Shown here piece after piece: positions 52,891 through 61,137 of a DNA stretch of 64,000 nt. The notes beneath the pieces were generated by a model that was not told the DNA's origin, ran no database searches, and saw only the letters and a program-made list of their open reading frames with translations. The position numbers were made by a program, and so were the translations under genes. Source of the DNA: Sphingobacteriales bacterium. GTDB lineage: Bacteria; Bacteroidota; Bacteroidia; Chitinophagales; CAIOSU01. The DNA is taken from positions 186,001-250,000 of the forward strand of contig JAIXUD010000002.1 in NCBI GenBank assembly GCA_027483645.1. Reading direction: 5' to 3'. Positions within the stretch are counted from its first letter, which is position 1. The number at the start of each line of letters is the position of its first letter.

Positions 52891-52920
52891 TAGACGCAAG
52901 ATTTGAGACTCAAGACTGCT
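52891..52920 (+). repeat. AGACACAAG-type intergenic repeat, copy 3 (forward)
   Basis: TAGACGCAAGATTTGAGACT followed by CAAGACTGCT has the same ends as the copies at 4938 and 6674. It is opposed by an inverted copy 77 bases on. Confidence 0.7.
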
Positions 52921-52997
52921 GGATTTTGATGGGCACTATGTAAAAGGGTGATATGTAATGAGGGATTAAAGCTACCATTCAAGCTATAGTCTTTTTG

Positions 52998-53021
52998 AAG
53001 CAAGTCTTGTGTCTTGCGTCT
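52998..53021 (-). repeat. AGACACAAG-type intergenic repeat, copy 4 (inverted)
   Basis: Read on the minus strand it starts TAGACGCAAGACACAAGACT. With the copy at 52891-52920 it makes an inverted pair that could form a long stem. Confidence 0.7.
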
Positions 53022-53126
53022 AAAAATCTTGGGTCTAAATCAGTTGGCATCACATTTGCCGATTATTTACTTGAACAAGTAGTTACCGAATACTGTTTCC
53101 ATAATTAAATAACCAAGCGCTGAGAG

Positions 53127-53441
53127 ATGAGGCAAACATATACTAAAGTAAGCGTAGCATTAAGCCCGCCATACATTGCGAAAGCGCCAATTGCCGCTGA
53201 CTACACGTTGCTGTGCGAGGTAGTGGACAAGGTGCAAAACCCCCTTCAGTTTGTAACGAATTTTGCCGCATTAAACTTAGAATTGCTAGCCGACCTAGAT
53301 AATGCCATAGTGGCTGGCAGTAAAGAGGATATTGCAGCCGTTATAGAGGCCATAGCTCATAACAGCCGTTGTATAGAATACCATGGCAAACGTGCATCGC
53401 AATATGTTGCGCAGCTTAATACCCGCCTTGACAAAAGATAG
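53127..53441 (+). CDS. Hypothetical 104-residue helical protein
   Basis: The protein is mostly helical after residue 25 (ADYTLLCEVVDKVQNPLQFV, LNLELLADLDNAIVAGSKED, IAAVIEAIAHNSRCIEYHGK). I do not recognise a family, and no signal peptide or membrane segment is seen. Codon use and GC match local genes, which supports reality. The gene stands alone between the repeat-bearing spacer and the convergent QueF-like gene. Confidence 0.6.
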   Translation: MRQTYTKVSVALSPPYIAKAPIAADYTLLCEVVDKVQNPLQFVTNFAALNLELLADLDNAIVAGSKEDIAAVIEAIAHNSRCIEYHGKRASQYVAQLNTRLDKR

Positions 53442-53480
53442 CAATAATATCAGGATAAAAAGATAGCCGTGCGGCAGCTT

Positions 53481-53918
53481 TTACATAATTACATCGAAGG
53501 TATCTTCGCTGCCCACCCAATCGCGGAACTGCTCGCTGCCACCGCGTACTTTCCAGTCGCTATCGATGGTCAATTTTGAGCTGATGCCACCACGTGGATT
53601 GAAAATCATGGTTATGCGCAGGCGCTCAGGGTCGTAAGTCTCCATCATGTCATCATAGATGATGTTGATTAAGCGCTCGTACGACACAATAATATCGCGC
53701 AATTGGTACACATAAACTTTCAACGACTTCAACTCAATAACCTTCTTTTTAGGATAGAAAGTCATATACAAAGTAGCAAAATCAGGCTGCTCATGTACGC
53801 CCAAAAAGGTACATTCCGGTACTTTAATCTTTATTTCGTAAGCACCTTTGGCAGGGTTAGGAATACCCTTAAGTAGGGCTCTGTCTATTTTGTCGTAAAG
53901 CTTCTTCTCGTTTGACAT
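53481..53918 (-). CDS. QueF-like tunnelling-fold protein lacking the catalytic cysteine
   Basis: The 145-residue protein has the QueF/T-fold core: QPDFATLYMTFYPKKK at 44-59, the family motif ELKSLKVY at 62-69, and FNPRGGISS near 106. In active QueF a Cys lies in LCPxTGQPD; here that segment is LGVHEQPD with no Cys and one residue shorter. The only Cys is C36, four residues earlier. The usual F-H-E triad is S-Y-E at 79-81. It is therefore unlikely to reduce preQ0 by the known thioimide route. It may be a non-catalytic paralog. A TTG at 53930 would add four residues. Confidence 0.8.
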   Translation of the reverse strand: MSNEKKLYDKIDRALLKGIPNPAKGAYEIKIKVPECTFLGVHEQPDFATLYMTFYPKKKVIELKSLKVYVYQLRDIIVSYERLINIIYDDMMETYDPERLRITMIFNPRGGISSKLTIDSDWKVRGGSEQFRDWVGSEDTFDVIM

Positions 53919-54155
53919 GGTAGTAGCCAATTTTTAATTGCACTGCAAAGAAAACCAATAATTCAGAGAGTTGTTGCGCAATTTGGTGGTACGGCAAAAT
54001 TATTACCGCTAAAAACCAAAAAATTATTGCTGAAGCGCTACTATTTCACTTCAACTTATGTTCAATTTTCGGTTTACCGTATTTAGACCGCTTATAAATT
54101 AGCCTATTTAGCCCGTTTTTGGCAACTATTGCTGGCATGGTGATGTTGATTTGGG

Positions 54156-54163
54156 TATATTTG
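54156..54163 (+). promoter_or_regulatory. Candidate -7 element of the ferritin gene
   Basis: TATATTTG is a perfect -7 match, 22 bases before the ferritin ATG. A TTTG box at normal spacing is missing (only TTG 24 bases away), which fits a regulated promoter. Confidence 0.6.
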
Positions 54164-54185
54164 TAATTGTAAAACCACAACTGCC

Positions 54186-54710
54186 ATGTTATCAAAAACA
54201 TTAGAAAAAGCACTCAACGAGCAAGTTTCAGTTGAAGCACATGCCTCATACGCATATTTGGCCATGGCCTCTTGGTGCGAGCAACAGGGTATGACGGGTG
54301 CCGCGAAATTCTTTTTTGCCCAAAGCACCGAAGAGCGTAGCCACATGCTTAAGATTTTCAACTATATCAACTCAGTAAAAGGCCATGCATTGGCGCCTGC
54401 GGTTAAACAGCCTTCTGTAAAATTTAAAGGCATCGTTGAAATGGTAAAAGAGGCACTTGCTAATGAACAAAAGGTTACCGCATCGGTATACAAAGTGTCA
54501 GAACTGGCGCAGGATGAAAAAGACTACGCCACCTATAACTTTATGCAGTATTATGTAGATGAGCAGCGCGAGGAAGAAGTATTGTTCAACCACATACTAG
54601 AGCGTATTGAGCTCATCGGTACTGAAGGAATGGGGAAATACTATATTGATAAAGAGTTGGAAGCCCTAACTGGTGGTTCGGCACCTACTGCTGAAAAAGC
54701 TGCTAACTAA
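54186..54710 (+). CDS. ftnA: Ferritin (non-heme, bacterial FtnA type)
   Basis: The 174-residue protein forms the iron-storage four-helix bundle. Ferroxidase residues are at the standard FtnA numbers: E17, E50, H53, E94, Q127 and E130, and Y24 is kept. It oxidises Fe(II) and stores ferric mineral in the cytoplasmic 24-mer. It is monocistronic, with its own -7 element and a downstream hairpin. Confidence 0.96.
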   Translation: MLSKTLEKALNEQVSVEAHASYAYLAMASWCEQQGMTGAAKFFFAQSTEERSHMLKIFNYINSVKGHALAPAVKQPSVKFKGIVEMVKEALANEQKVTASVYKVSELAQDEKDYATYNFMQYYVDEQREEEVLFNHILERIELIGTEGMGKYYIDKELEALTGGSAPTAEKAAN

Positions 54711-54748
54711 GCTTGGCTTTAGAATTACCTAATAATCTACAATGATAG

Positions 54749-54784
54749 AGTGCACCGGCTAAGCTTGTTGCACTTTCTTTTTTT
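54749..54784 (+). terminator. Candidate terminator of ferritin
   Basis: AGTGCA (54749-54754) pairs with TGCACT (54769-54774) around a 14-base loop and is followed by TTCTTTTTTT. The stem is short but the T tract is good. Confidence 0.55.
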
Positions 54785-54880
54785 GGAAGAAGCCACCATT
54801 TTTTGTATCTTTTGTGTATCTTCTTCGAAACCCTGCGTTATCCTATATAAGAACGATAAATGACGTTATTTGAAAGGCTA

Positions 54881-55045
54881 AGAGGCTGTTTTGAAATGTA
54901 ACGCAAGAATTTTTATGAGGGATTTTTGAGCGAGACAAAGCAGATTTTTGAAGTCATAATGGAATACTTACGACAAAAAAAGCTAATGCAGTCGCAGCCA
55001 AAAAGACCCATAAAAAAATTGATGGGACATTTCAAAACAGCCTCT
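54881..55045. mobile_element. MITE-like foldback element with 19-base terminal inverted repeats
   Basis: AGAGGCTGTTTTGAAATGT at 54881-54899 is matched perfectly by its reverse complement at 55027-55045. The inside also pairs imperfectly (AATTTTTATG near 54908 against CATAAAAAAATT near 55009; TTTTTG against CAAAAA blocks), so the 165 bases could fold into one long hairpin. There is no transposase gene. The ends resemble those of insertion sequences, so a non-autonomous derivative mobilised in trans is likely. I cannot fix a target-site duplication. It sits between ferritin and the T9SS genes. Confidence 0.68.
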
Positions 55046-55106
55046 GAGAGCCAGTTGGTTATTTGTTAATACTATTTTCGTAATTTTAGGAATTCTATAG
55101 TTGCGG

Positions 55107-56075
55107 ATGAGGAAGATAGCATTTACGTTGGTTTTGGTTTTGTGCTTTAGTTGGGCTCGTGCGCAGCTATATCCGCAGTTTACCAATTTTGCCCAAAACC
55201 GATTGGTAATGAACCCCGCAGTAGCTGGTAGCGAGGAGTATGTGGACATTATGGCCCTGTACCGGGCGCAGTGGGTTGGCATTGAGGGAGCGCCTAGTAC
55301 GCAAACACTTTCAGCGCACATGCCTATATACCGCATCAGCTCGGGCGTGGGCCTAGTGGTGATAAACGATATGCTTGGGGCACAGCGCACCACTACCATA
55401 CACGCCACCTATGCCTACCGGCGCAAGTTTCGGTTTGGCAACCTAGGGGTGGGGGTAGGAGTGGGCTTTTTCCAAAAGGCGATTGACGGCAACAAGCTGC
55501 GCTCGCCAGAAGGAAACTATACCGGTGGTATTGATCATGAAGACAATTTTATACCAGGCCAAATGGTTTCGGGCTTAGGCCCTGATTTAAGCGGTGGTAT
55601 ATATTTCAACAATAAAAAAGTTTATGCAGGCGTTTCTATTAATAACTTACTTGGAAGTAAGGTAACTGTAGACGGCCAAGGCGCCAGTTCGGAGATACGA
55701 TTACCACGAAGTTTGAACGCTAGCGGGGGGTATACCATAACTCTTAACAGAAACTTAAATTTGCAGCCTAACGTACAGGTGCAAACTGACTTTAAAACAT
55801 TTCAAACCGGGATAAACCTTATTTTGTATTATAAAGACAATATACACGGTGGGCTTGCGTTTAGAGGTAGTACGGGCAACAATATTGACGGGTTATCGGC
55901 ACTATTTGGAGTACGCTTAGTAAAGCAATTGCATATCGGTTACAGTTATGACTTCTCGCTATCGAAGTTAAATCAAGCGAATACGGGCTCTCACGAGGTG
56001 TTTGCGCGGTACATTATCAACATAAAAGACGGGTCAAAACCGGGCAAAATAATTTATAATCCGAGGTTTTTGTGA
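55107..56075 (+). CDS. porP: PorP/SprF family type IX secretion system membrane protein
   Basis: The 322-residue outer-membrane barrel protein has a signal peptide (MRKIAFTLVLVLCFSWARAQ) and the family opening PQFTNFAQNRLVMNPAVAGS near residue 23, followed by RAQWVGIEGAPSTQTLSAH. The C-terminal end has strand-type HIGYSYDFSLSKL and GSHEVFARYII. PorP/SprF proteins partner with sorting or adhesin components of T9SS. It precedes gldK by 144 bases in the same direction. The ATG at 55107 is chosen over the TTG two codons before. Confidence 0.9.
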   Translation: MRKIAFTLVLVLCFSWARAQLYPQFTNFAQNRLVMNPAVAGSEEYVDIMALYRAQWVGIEGAPSTQTLSAHMPIYRISSGVGLVVINDMLGAQRTTTIHATYAYRRKFRFGNLGVGVGVGFFQKAIDGNKLRSPEGNYTGGIDHEDNFIPGQMVSGLGPDLSGGIYFNNKKVYAGVSINNLLGSKVTVDGQGASSEIRLPRSLNASGGYTITLNRNLNLQPNVQVQTDFKTFQTGINLILYYKDNIHGGLAFRGSTGNNIDGLSALFGVRLVKQLHIGYSYDFSLSKLNQANTGSHEVFARYIINIKDGSKPGKIIYNPRFL

Positions 56076-56219
56076 AAAATTGCATACATTAGTGTGGAAT
56101 ATTTACAAAAGCGAGGAAGTAATTGATTTTATTTTTTCTTTTTTCCCGAAAAATTATATTTTTACGGGCTTAGAAAAAAACTACGTCCATCCTATCTCTC
56201 GAAAATTAAAATTGTTGCT

Positions 56220-57482
56220 ATGAAAATCAGGTTGTTTGCGTTCGCATTAATCCTGGCCAGCTTGTACAGCTGCAGTGGTGGCTACAGCGGCCAGTTGCTC
56301 GGTGTTCAAGACCGTCCGGGTTGGAACAACATCATTCCATATGGTATGGTGTATGTGCCTTCTGGTACTCTTCACATAGGCCAGAGCGATCAGGACCTTA
56401 ACAATGCCATGGTGCAGAAAAGTAAGTCCATTTCTATTCAGGGCTTTTACATGGATGCTACAGAGGTAACCAACAATGAGTATCGCCAGTTTGTTTACTG
56501 GGTGCGCGACTCTATTACCGCCAAAACCTTGGGCGGAACTTATGTACAGGCAGATGATGCCGGTACTGAGACCGTAAACTGGGAAGAAATGGAAGCCCTT
56601 GATTATAGCGACCCTGAAATCGAAGCTGAAATGGAACAATTTTATGTTGCTGAAAACGAGCGTTTTTGGGGCAAGAAAGATTGGGACGTAGCCAACCTTA
56701 ACTTTGAGTACTACTGGATTGACTGGAAAGAAGCTGCCAAATTGGTAAACAAAGGCAAGCCCCGTTCTGAGTTTATCCGTACTGGTGGTCCGGTTAACGT
56801 TTACCCTGACACACTGGTTTGGGTGCGCGACTTCTCGTACTCTTACAACGAGCCAATGACCCGTAACTACTTCTGGCATCCAGCTTTCGACGACTACCCT
56901 GTAGTTGGTGTAAACTGGCACCAAGCCGTAGCTTTCGGCGCATGGAGGACTAAGTTCTGGAACGATTACCACCTTTCACAGGAGATGGTTATTAATGATG
57001 ACTTCCGCCTACCAACCGAGAGCGAGTGGGAATATGCTGCCCGTGGCGGTCGTAAAAATGCACAATACCCTTGGGGCGGTCCTTACACCCGCAACGCCAA
57101 AGGATGTATCCTAGCCAACTTTAAGCCAGGCCGTGGCAACTACCCTGAAGATGGTGGTTTCTACACAGTACGTGCCGATGCTTACTGGCCTAACGATTAC
57201 GGTATCTACAACATGGCCGGTAACGTAAGCGAGTGGACTTCTAGCTTCTACCATGAGAACTCTTACGGCTTCTTCCATGATATGAACCCAGATATCCGTT
57301 ACGATGCTGACCCGAACGATCCAATCGCTAAAAAGCGTAAAGTTATCCGCGGCGGTAGCTGGAAAGACGTAGCATACTTCCTACAAGTGAGCACCCGCCA
57401 CTGGGAGTATCAAGATACTGCTAAGTCTTATGTAGGTTTCCGTAACGTACTTACTTTCTTGGGTCGCTCAATCAACGACTAA
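56220..57482 (+). CDS. gldK: Gliding motility lipoprotein GldK (T9SS ring component)
   Basis: The 420-residue protein is an outer-membrane lipoprotein with cysteine at 18 (LASLYSCSGG). It is built on a formylglycine-generating-enzyme-like fold: MVYVPSGTLHIG near 43, GFYMDATEVTNNEYRQFVYW near 78, VGVNWHQAVAFGAWR, FRLPTESEWEYAARGG near 262, NMAGNVSEWTSSF and IRGGSWKD near 383. GldK forms the periplasmic ring with GldN around the GldLM motor. Codon choice is strongly biased, consistent with high expression. Confidence 0.95.
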   Translation: MKIRLFAFALILASLYSCSGGYSGQLLGVQDRPGWNNIIPYGMVYVPSGTLHIGQSDQDLNNAMVQKSKSISIQGFYMDATEVTNNEYRQFVYWVRDSITAKTLGGTYVQADDAGTETVNWEEMEALDYSDPEIEAEMEQFYVAENERFWGKKDWDVANLNFEYYWIDWKEAAKLVNKGKPRSEFIRTGGPVNVYPDTLVWVRDFSYSYNEPMTRNYFWHPAFDDYPVVGVNWHQAVAFGAWRTKFWNDYHLSQEMVINDDFRLPTESEWEYAARGGRKNAQYPWGGPYTRNAKGCILANFKPGRGNYPEDGGFYTVRADAYWPNDYGIYNMAGNVSEWTSSFYHENSYGFFHDMNPDIRYDADPNDPIAKKRKVIRGGSWKDVAYFLQVSTRHWEYQDTAKSYVGFRNVLTFLGRSIND

Positions 57483-57560
57483 TTCATTAAAAACTAGCAC
57501 ACTAATTTTAAATCACAATTTTCTAACCCTTAATCACCTCAAATTTAAACGCGTGTAATT

Positions 57561-58295
57561 ATGAAAGGACTAGCACTTTTCTTTGAATCCGAAAAAGGCC
57601 AGCGTGTAAAAAACGTCATCATTGGTGTAGGCGCCGCGGTAGTTATGATGGGAGCCCTATTTAAGTTGCAATCTTGGCCTTTTGCGAGTGAAATGTTGAT
57701 CGCTGGTCTTAGTACAGAGGCTTTCATTTTCTTCTTGCAAGGTATATTGCCTCCGCATGCCAACTACTACTGGGAGAAATTTTACCCAGGTTTGGATGTT
57801 CACCCGCACCTAGATGTTAACAGCATACACGCTGGTGACCACAAAGGCGGACCTAAAAAATCGGTTTCTGAGCAACTGGATTCTATGCTGGAAGGCGCAA
57901 ATGTTGAAACCAAATTGATTGAAAGCCTTGGAAGGAATTTGGGCAAGTTGGGTGATAACGTTGCTAAGATTTCTGAAATTGGTGATGCATCTATCGTTAC
58001 TAACGAGTATGCCAATAAAACTAAAGAGGCTATCAAATCATTGGGCGAAATGAACAACGCTTATGCTCATGCTACCTCTTCTATCAAAGCTTTGGGTGAT
58101 TCTACCGTGAAATTCCAAGAATACCAAGCACAGATTACTGATGTATCTAAGAACCTTGCAGCCATTAATAGCATGTACGAAGTGGAATTGAAAGATACCA
58201 CCAATAGCCTGAGAAACTTGAACAAGAACCTTGCTGGTTTGAACGCGGTTTATGGCAACATGTTGGCAGCTATGACTGTTCGCGCACCACAATAA
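57561..58295 (+). CDS. gldL: Gliding motility protein GldL (T9SS motor membrane subunit)
   Basis: The 244-residue inner-membrane protein has two helices: VKNVIIGVGAAVVMMGALFKL (near 14-34) and MLIAGLSTEAFIFFLQGIL (near 44-62). A long cytoplasmic helical part with repeated heptad-like segments follows (LGDNVAKISEIGDASIV, NSLRNLNKNLAGLNAVYGNML). The GldL pentamer with a GldM dimer forms the proton-driven motor. The buried E within the second helix (STEAF) is the expected channel residue. It is 78 bases after gldK. Confidence 0.94.
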   Translation: MKGLALFFESEKGQRVKNVIIGVGAAVVMMGALFKLQSWPFASEMLIAGLSTEAFIFFLQGILPPHANYYWEKFYPGLDVHPHLDVNSIHAGDHKGGPKKSVSEQLDSMLEGANVETKLIESLGRNLGKLGDNVAKISEIGDASIVTNEYANKTKEAIKSLGEMNNAYAHATSSIKALGDSTVKFQEYQAQITDVSKNLAAINSMYEVELKDTTNSLRNLNKNLAGLNAVYGNMLAAMTVRAPQ

Positions 58296-58347
58296 CTGAT
58301 TGTATCGATTTCTGAAACTTTGGTTTTAAACTACTAAAAACTAAACA

Positions 58348-59979
58348 ATGTCTATTCCTAAGGAACCCAGGCAGCAGATGATCAACATGATGTATCTTGT
58401 GTTGACCGCTCTGCTTGCCCTAAACGTTTCCGCAGAAGTACTGAATGCCTTTAAGCTTGTAGGCGATGGCATGGATTACAGTAACAAAGTGGTTACATCT
58501 AAAAATAATACTGCATTAAAAGGCTTTGAAGCAGCTGCCGCAAAAGGTACTGCCGATCAAAAACAGTGGTATAACTCTGCTTTGGAAGCAAAGCGTTTGT
58601 CTGATGAGTTCGTTACCTATATTGATACACTTCGCAACCAGTTGGTAATGGCCAGCGGTACGTGGATTGAAGAAGATAGCGTAAAGGATTTGAAAGACAA
58701 GAAAAACTACGACGGCCCTACACGCTTGATGATTAAGCAAGGTAAAGGAAAGGAGTTGGAGGATAAAATCGCCGAACTTAAAGCCAAATTGCTGGCATTG
58801 CCAGGTTTGACGGAAGCTGATATTGCATCGCTTACCAATCAAATTACCTTGACTACTGATTACAATCAAAAGAATGCCAAGAAGTTGGGTAAAGACAATT
58901 GGGCTGCGTATCACTTCGATCACGTTCCAATTGTTGCCGTTAACACATTGCTTTTTAAATTTCAAAGCGATGCGATTAACTCTAGCGGACAGGTAATTGA
59001 GCGCTTGTATGCAAAGGTTGGTGAGGCGAAATATGACTTCGACCAATTGAATGCCACAATATCTGCCCCTGCTAGTTACGTTATGAAGGGCGACCCTTAC
59101 ACTGCGGACGTATTTTTGACAGCCAGCAGCTCAAGCGCTAAGCCTGAGATTCTGTTAGGTCAGATTGATCGTAGCAAAGCTCCGGGAACTGGAAAAGTAG
59201 CGGAAAATCCGCTAGTAGGTGGTGGTACCCCAGTACCTGCTGACCAAATCGAAAACGGTACTTGGAAGTACAAAGATACTGGTACTGGTACTGCTGGTGA
59301 ACGTGTGAAAAGCGGCGCTATCAAAGTGGCAAAACCAGGATCGCCAGGACAGTTTGAGTACTATCCATTCGAATTCCGTTACAACGTGGCCGACCTAGGT
59401 GTTGCCGTTTCTCCTGATAAGATGAACGTGTTCTACATTGGAGTTGACAACCCAGTAACCATATCAGTAACCGGTATTACCTCTGATAAGGTTAATGCTA
59501 GCTTGAGCGGTGGTATGGGTACCATTAAGAAGACTACAGGTAGCAACTACATTGTGAATGTAAACAAGGTAGGAGAAACAGATGTGGTAGTTACTGGTAC
59601 TTCTGATGGAAAATCGAAACAGTTGGATGCTAAGAAGTTCCGTATTAAACGTGTACCTGATCCAGTTGCTAAAATTGGTACCCTAAGTGGTGGTAAAGTT
59701 TCTACGGCAACCTTCAAGGTACAGCGTGGTGTAATCGCCGATTTGGCCGACTTCGTATTCGACGTGCGTTTTGCGGTAGTAAGTTTTGAATTGACCTATG
59801 CCGCTAAACGTCAAGATTTGGTGATTGAAAAAGCATCTACTGGTGCTTTCACCCCAAGGATGTTGGAATTAATGAGCCGTGCTAAGCCAGGCGATGTATT
59901 CTACTTAGATGAGGTGCGTGTTAAAGGTCCAGATGGCCAGATACGTAAGTTGCCAAGTGCGTCTTACTCTTTGATTTAA
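58348..59979 (+). CDS. gldM: Gliding motility protein GldM (T9SS motor/periplasmic shaft)
   Basis: The 543-residue protein has the single N-terminal membrane helix MINMMYLVLTALLALNVSAEVLNAF and a helical D1 domain (to about 220). Three Ig-like periplasmic domains follow, with typical FEYYPFEFRYNVADLGVAVSP and GVIADLADFVFDVRFAVVSF near the end. GldM turns inside GldL and passes energy to the GldKN ring. It lies 52 bases after gldL and is followed three bases later by the gldN frame. Confidence 0.95.
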   Translation: MSIPKEPRQQMINMMYLVLTALLALNVSAEVLNAFKLVGDGMDYSNKVVTSKNNTALKGFEAAAAKGTADQKQWYNSALEAKRLSDEFVTYIDTLRNQLVMASGTWIEEDSVKDLKDKKNYDGPTRLMIKQGKGKELEDKIAELKAKLLALPGLTEADIASLTNQITLTTDYNQKNAKKLGKDNWAAYHFDHVPIVAVNTLLFKFQSDAINSSGQVIERLYAKVGEAKYDFDQLNATISAPASYVMKGDPYTADVFLTASSSSAKPEILLGQIDRSKAPGTGKVAENPLVGGGTPVPADQIENGTWKYKDTGTGTAGERVKSGAIKVAKPGSPGQFEYYPFEFRYNVADLGVAVSPDKMNVFYIGVDNPVTISVTGITSDKVNASLSGGMGTIKKTTGSNYIVNVNKVGETDVVVTGTSDGKSKQLDAKKFRIKRVPDPVAKIGTLSGGKVSTATFKVQRGVIADLADFVFDVRFAVVSFELTYAAKRQDLVIEKASTGAFTPRMLELMSRAKPGDVFYLDEVRVKGPDGQIRKLPSASYSLI

Positions 59980-60000
59980 GAATTGATAAAATTACAGGCT

Positions 60001-60837
60001 ATGAAGCTTAATCGTTGGATATTGACCTTAAGTGCTACCGTGGGTATGTTTATTGCTGCCCAAGCACAAGTGCTTCCTGAGGAACCTAAACGCGACGGTG
60101 CGTATGATGAAGAAACCGTCGAGGAGAAGGGTATCATTGAATATGACCATATCCGCGATTCGGATGTATTCTGGAAGATGCGTGTTTGGCGCATTGTAGA
60201 TGTACGCGAAAAAATGAACTTGCCTTTCAAATATCCGAAAGAGCTATTCGTTACCATACTTCGTGATGCAGCTATCGAAGGCACCATCAGTGTTTATTCT
60301 CAAACCGACGAGGAGTTTACAGGTACACCGATGACAACTGATGAGGTTGCTGCATTGGGTGGTGGTGAGCCAGATACTCAGTTGATTGTTGATCCAATTA
60401 CTTTCGAAGAGAGGACTGAGATTGTAAAGAAAGAATTCAATCCGGAGAATGTTACTAAGTACCGTATCAAAGAAGATTGGATTTTCGATATGGAAACCTC
60501 AACTTTGGTTGTGCGTATCATTGGTATCGCTCCCATCTTGGAAGTAATTGATGCTGAGGGTAACTATCGTGGTGATGTGCCTCTTTTCTGGGTGTACTAT
60601 CCTGAAGCTCGCACCGTTCTCTCTCAGCACCAAGTGTTTAATCCGAAAAACGGTGGCGCACGCAATAGCTGGGAAGACTTGTTTGAGATGCGCTACTTCG
60701 CTAGCTATATCATCAAAAAAGAGAACGTGTACGACCGTCGTATCCAAGATTACTTGGTGGGTGTAGATGCTCTGTATGAGTCTGATAACATTACCAACGA
60801 GATTTTTGATTTCGAGCAAAATCTTTGGGAATACTAA
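60001..60837 (+). CDS. gldN: Gliding motility protein GldN (T9SS ring component)
   Basis: The product has 278 residues from the ATG at 60001, which begins a signal peptide (MKLNRWILTLSATVGMFIAAQAQ); six further upstream codons belong to a longer frame. The mature protein has DHIRDSDVFWKMRVWRIVDVREKMNLPF near 45, FKEDW-type segments (IKEDWIFDMETSTLVVRIIGIAP) and YIIKKENVYDRRIQDYLVG. It makes the GldKN periplasmic ring. It completes the gldKLMN operon and is followed by a terminator. Confidence 0.94.
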   Translation: MKLNRWILTLSATVGMFIAAQAQVLPEEPKRDGAYDEETVEEKGIIEYDHIRDSDVFWKMRVWRIVDVREKMNLPFKYPKELFVTILRDAAIEGTISVYSQTDEEFTGTPMTTDEVAALGGGEPDTQLIVDPITFEERTEIVKKEFNPENVTKYRIKEDWIFDMETSTLVVRIIGIAPILEVIDAEGNYRGDVPLFWVYYPEARTVLSQHQVFNPKNGGARNSWEDLFEMRYFASYIIKKENVYDRRIQDYLVGVDALYESDNITNEIFDFEQNLWEY

Positions 60838-60863
60838 GCTAGCCTGTAATAGCTAACCATATA

Positions 60864-60900
60864 AGAGCAAGCTCCTTCGGGATGCTTGCTCTTTTTGTTT
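60864..60900 (+). terminator. Terminator of the gldKLMN operon
   Basis: AGAGCAAGC (60864-60872) pairs with GCTTGCTCT (60884-60892) around an 11-base loop, then TTTTGTTTT follows. Confidence 0.85.
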
Positions 60901-60925
60901 TGAGAGTTCTACCTAAAAATACGAA

Positions 60926-61128
60926 CGTCATTGCGATGAGCTAAGCATGATCTTTCCATACTACTGCTTTTTCTTGGCGAAGAAGCAATCCGTTAACGAT
61001 GGGTAGTGAGGCTTACCAACCGCTACAAAATAACTGGCGTCATCGTCATTTGGACACATTGCTTCGGCGTGGACGGATTGCTTCGTCATTCACTTCGCGA
61101 AAAGCTACGTTCATTCCTCGCAATGACG
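60926..61128. repeat. CGTCATTGCGA-type palindromic interspersed element
   Basis: The stretch opens CGTCATTGCGA (60926-60936) and closes with its reverse complement TCGCAATGACG (61118-61128). Inside, GAAGCAATCCGT near 60982-60993 and GGATTGCTTCG near 61075-61085 are again inverted. This end and core pattern is a widespread family of palindromic repeats in bacterial genomes. There is no ORF. It fills the space between gldN and uvrC. Confidence 0.75.
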
Positions 61129-61137
61129 GTTGTTTGA

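Larger units (their letters stand above)
52794..53126. other. Repeat-bearing spacer upstream of DUF885 gene
   Basis: The 333 bases contain the two opposed AGACGCAAG repeats and no ORF. A small palindrome ACTTGAACAAGT lies at 53069-53080, about 46 bases before the 53127 start. No convincing promoter was found for either flanking gene. Confidence 0.5.
54711..55106. other. Spacer between ferritin and porP holding a terminator and a foldback element
   Basis: About 396 bases: the ferritin terminator at 54749-54784, about 95 bases of ordinary AT-rich DNA, the foldback element at 54881-55045, and about 60 bases of upstream sequence for porP. No ORF is supported; minus-strand frames here are incidental. 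Confidence 0.55.

Noticed and set aside
54983-55408. Minus-strand frame over the foldback element as a transposase fragment
   Set aside because: Most of it is antisense to porP and the remainder shows no transposase motif.
56247-56972. 241-codon minus-strand frame inside gldK
   Set aside because: Open only because of the strong codon bias of gldK on the other strand; no start context or family resemblance.
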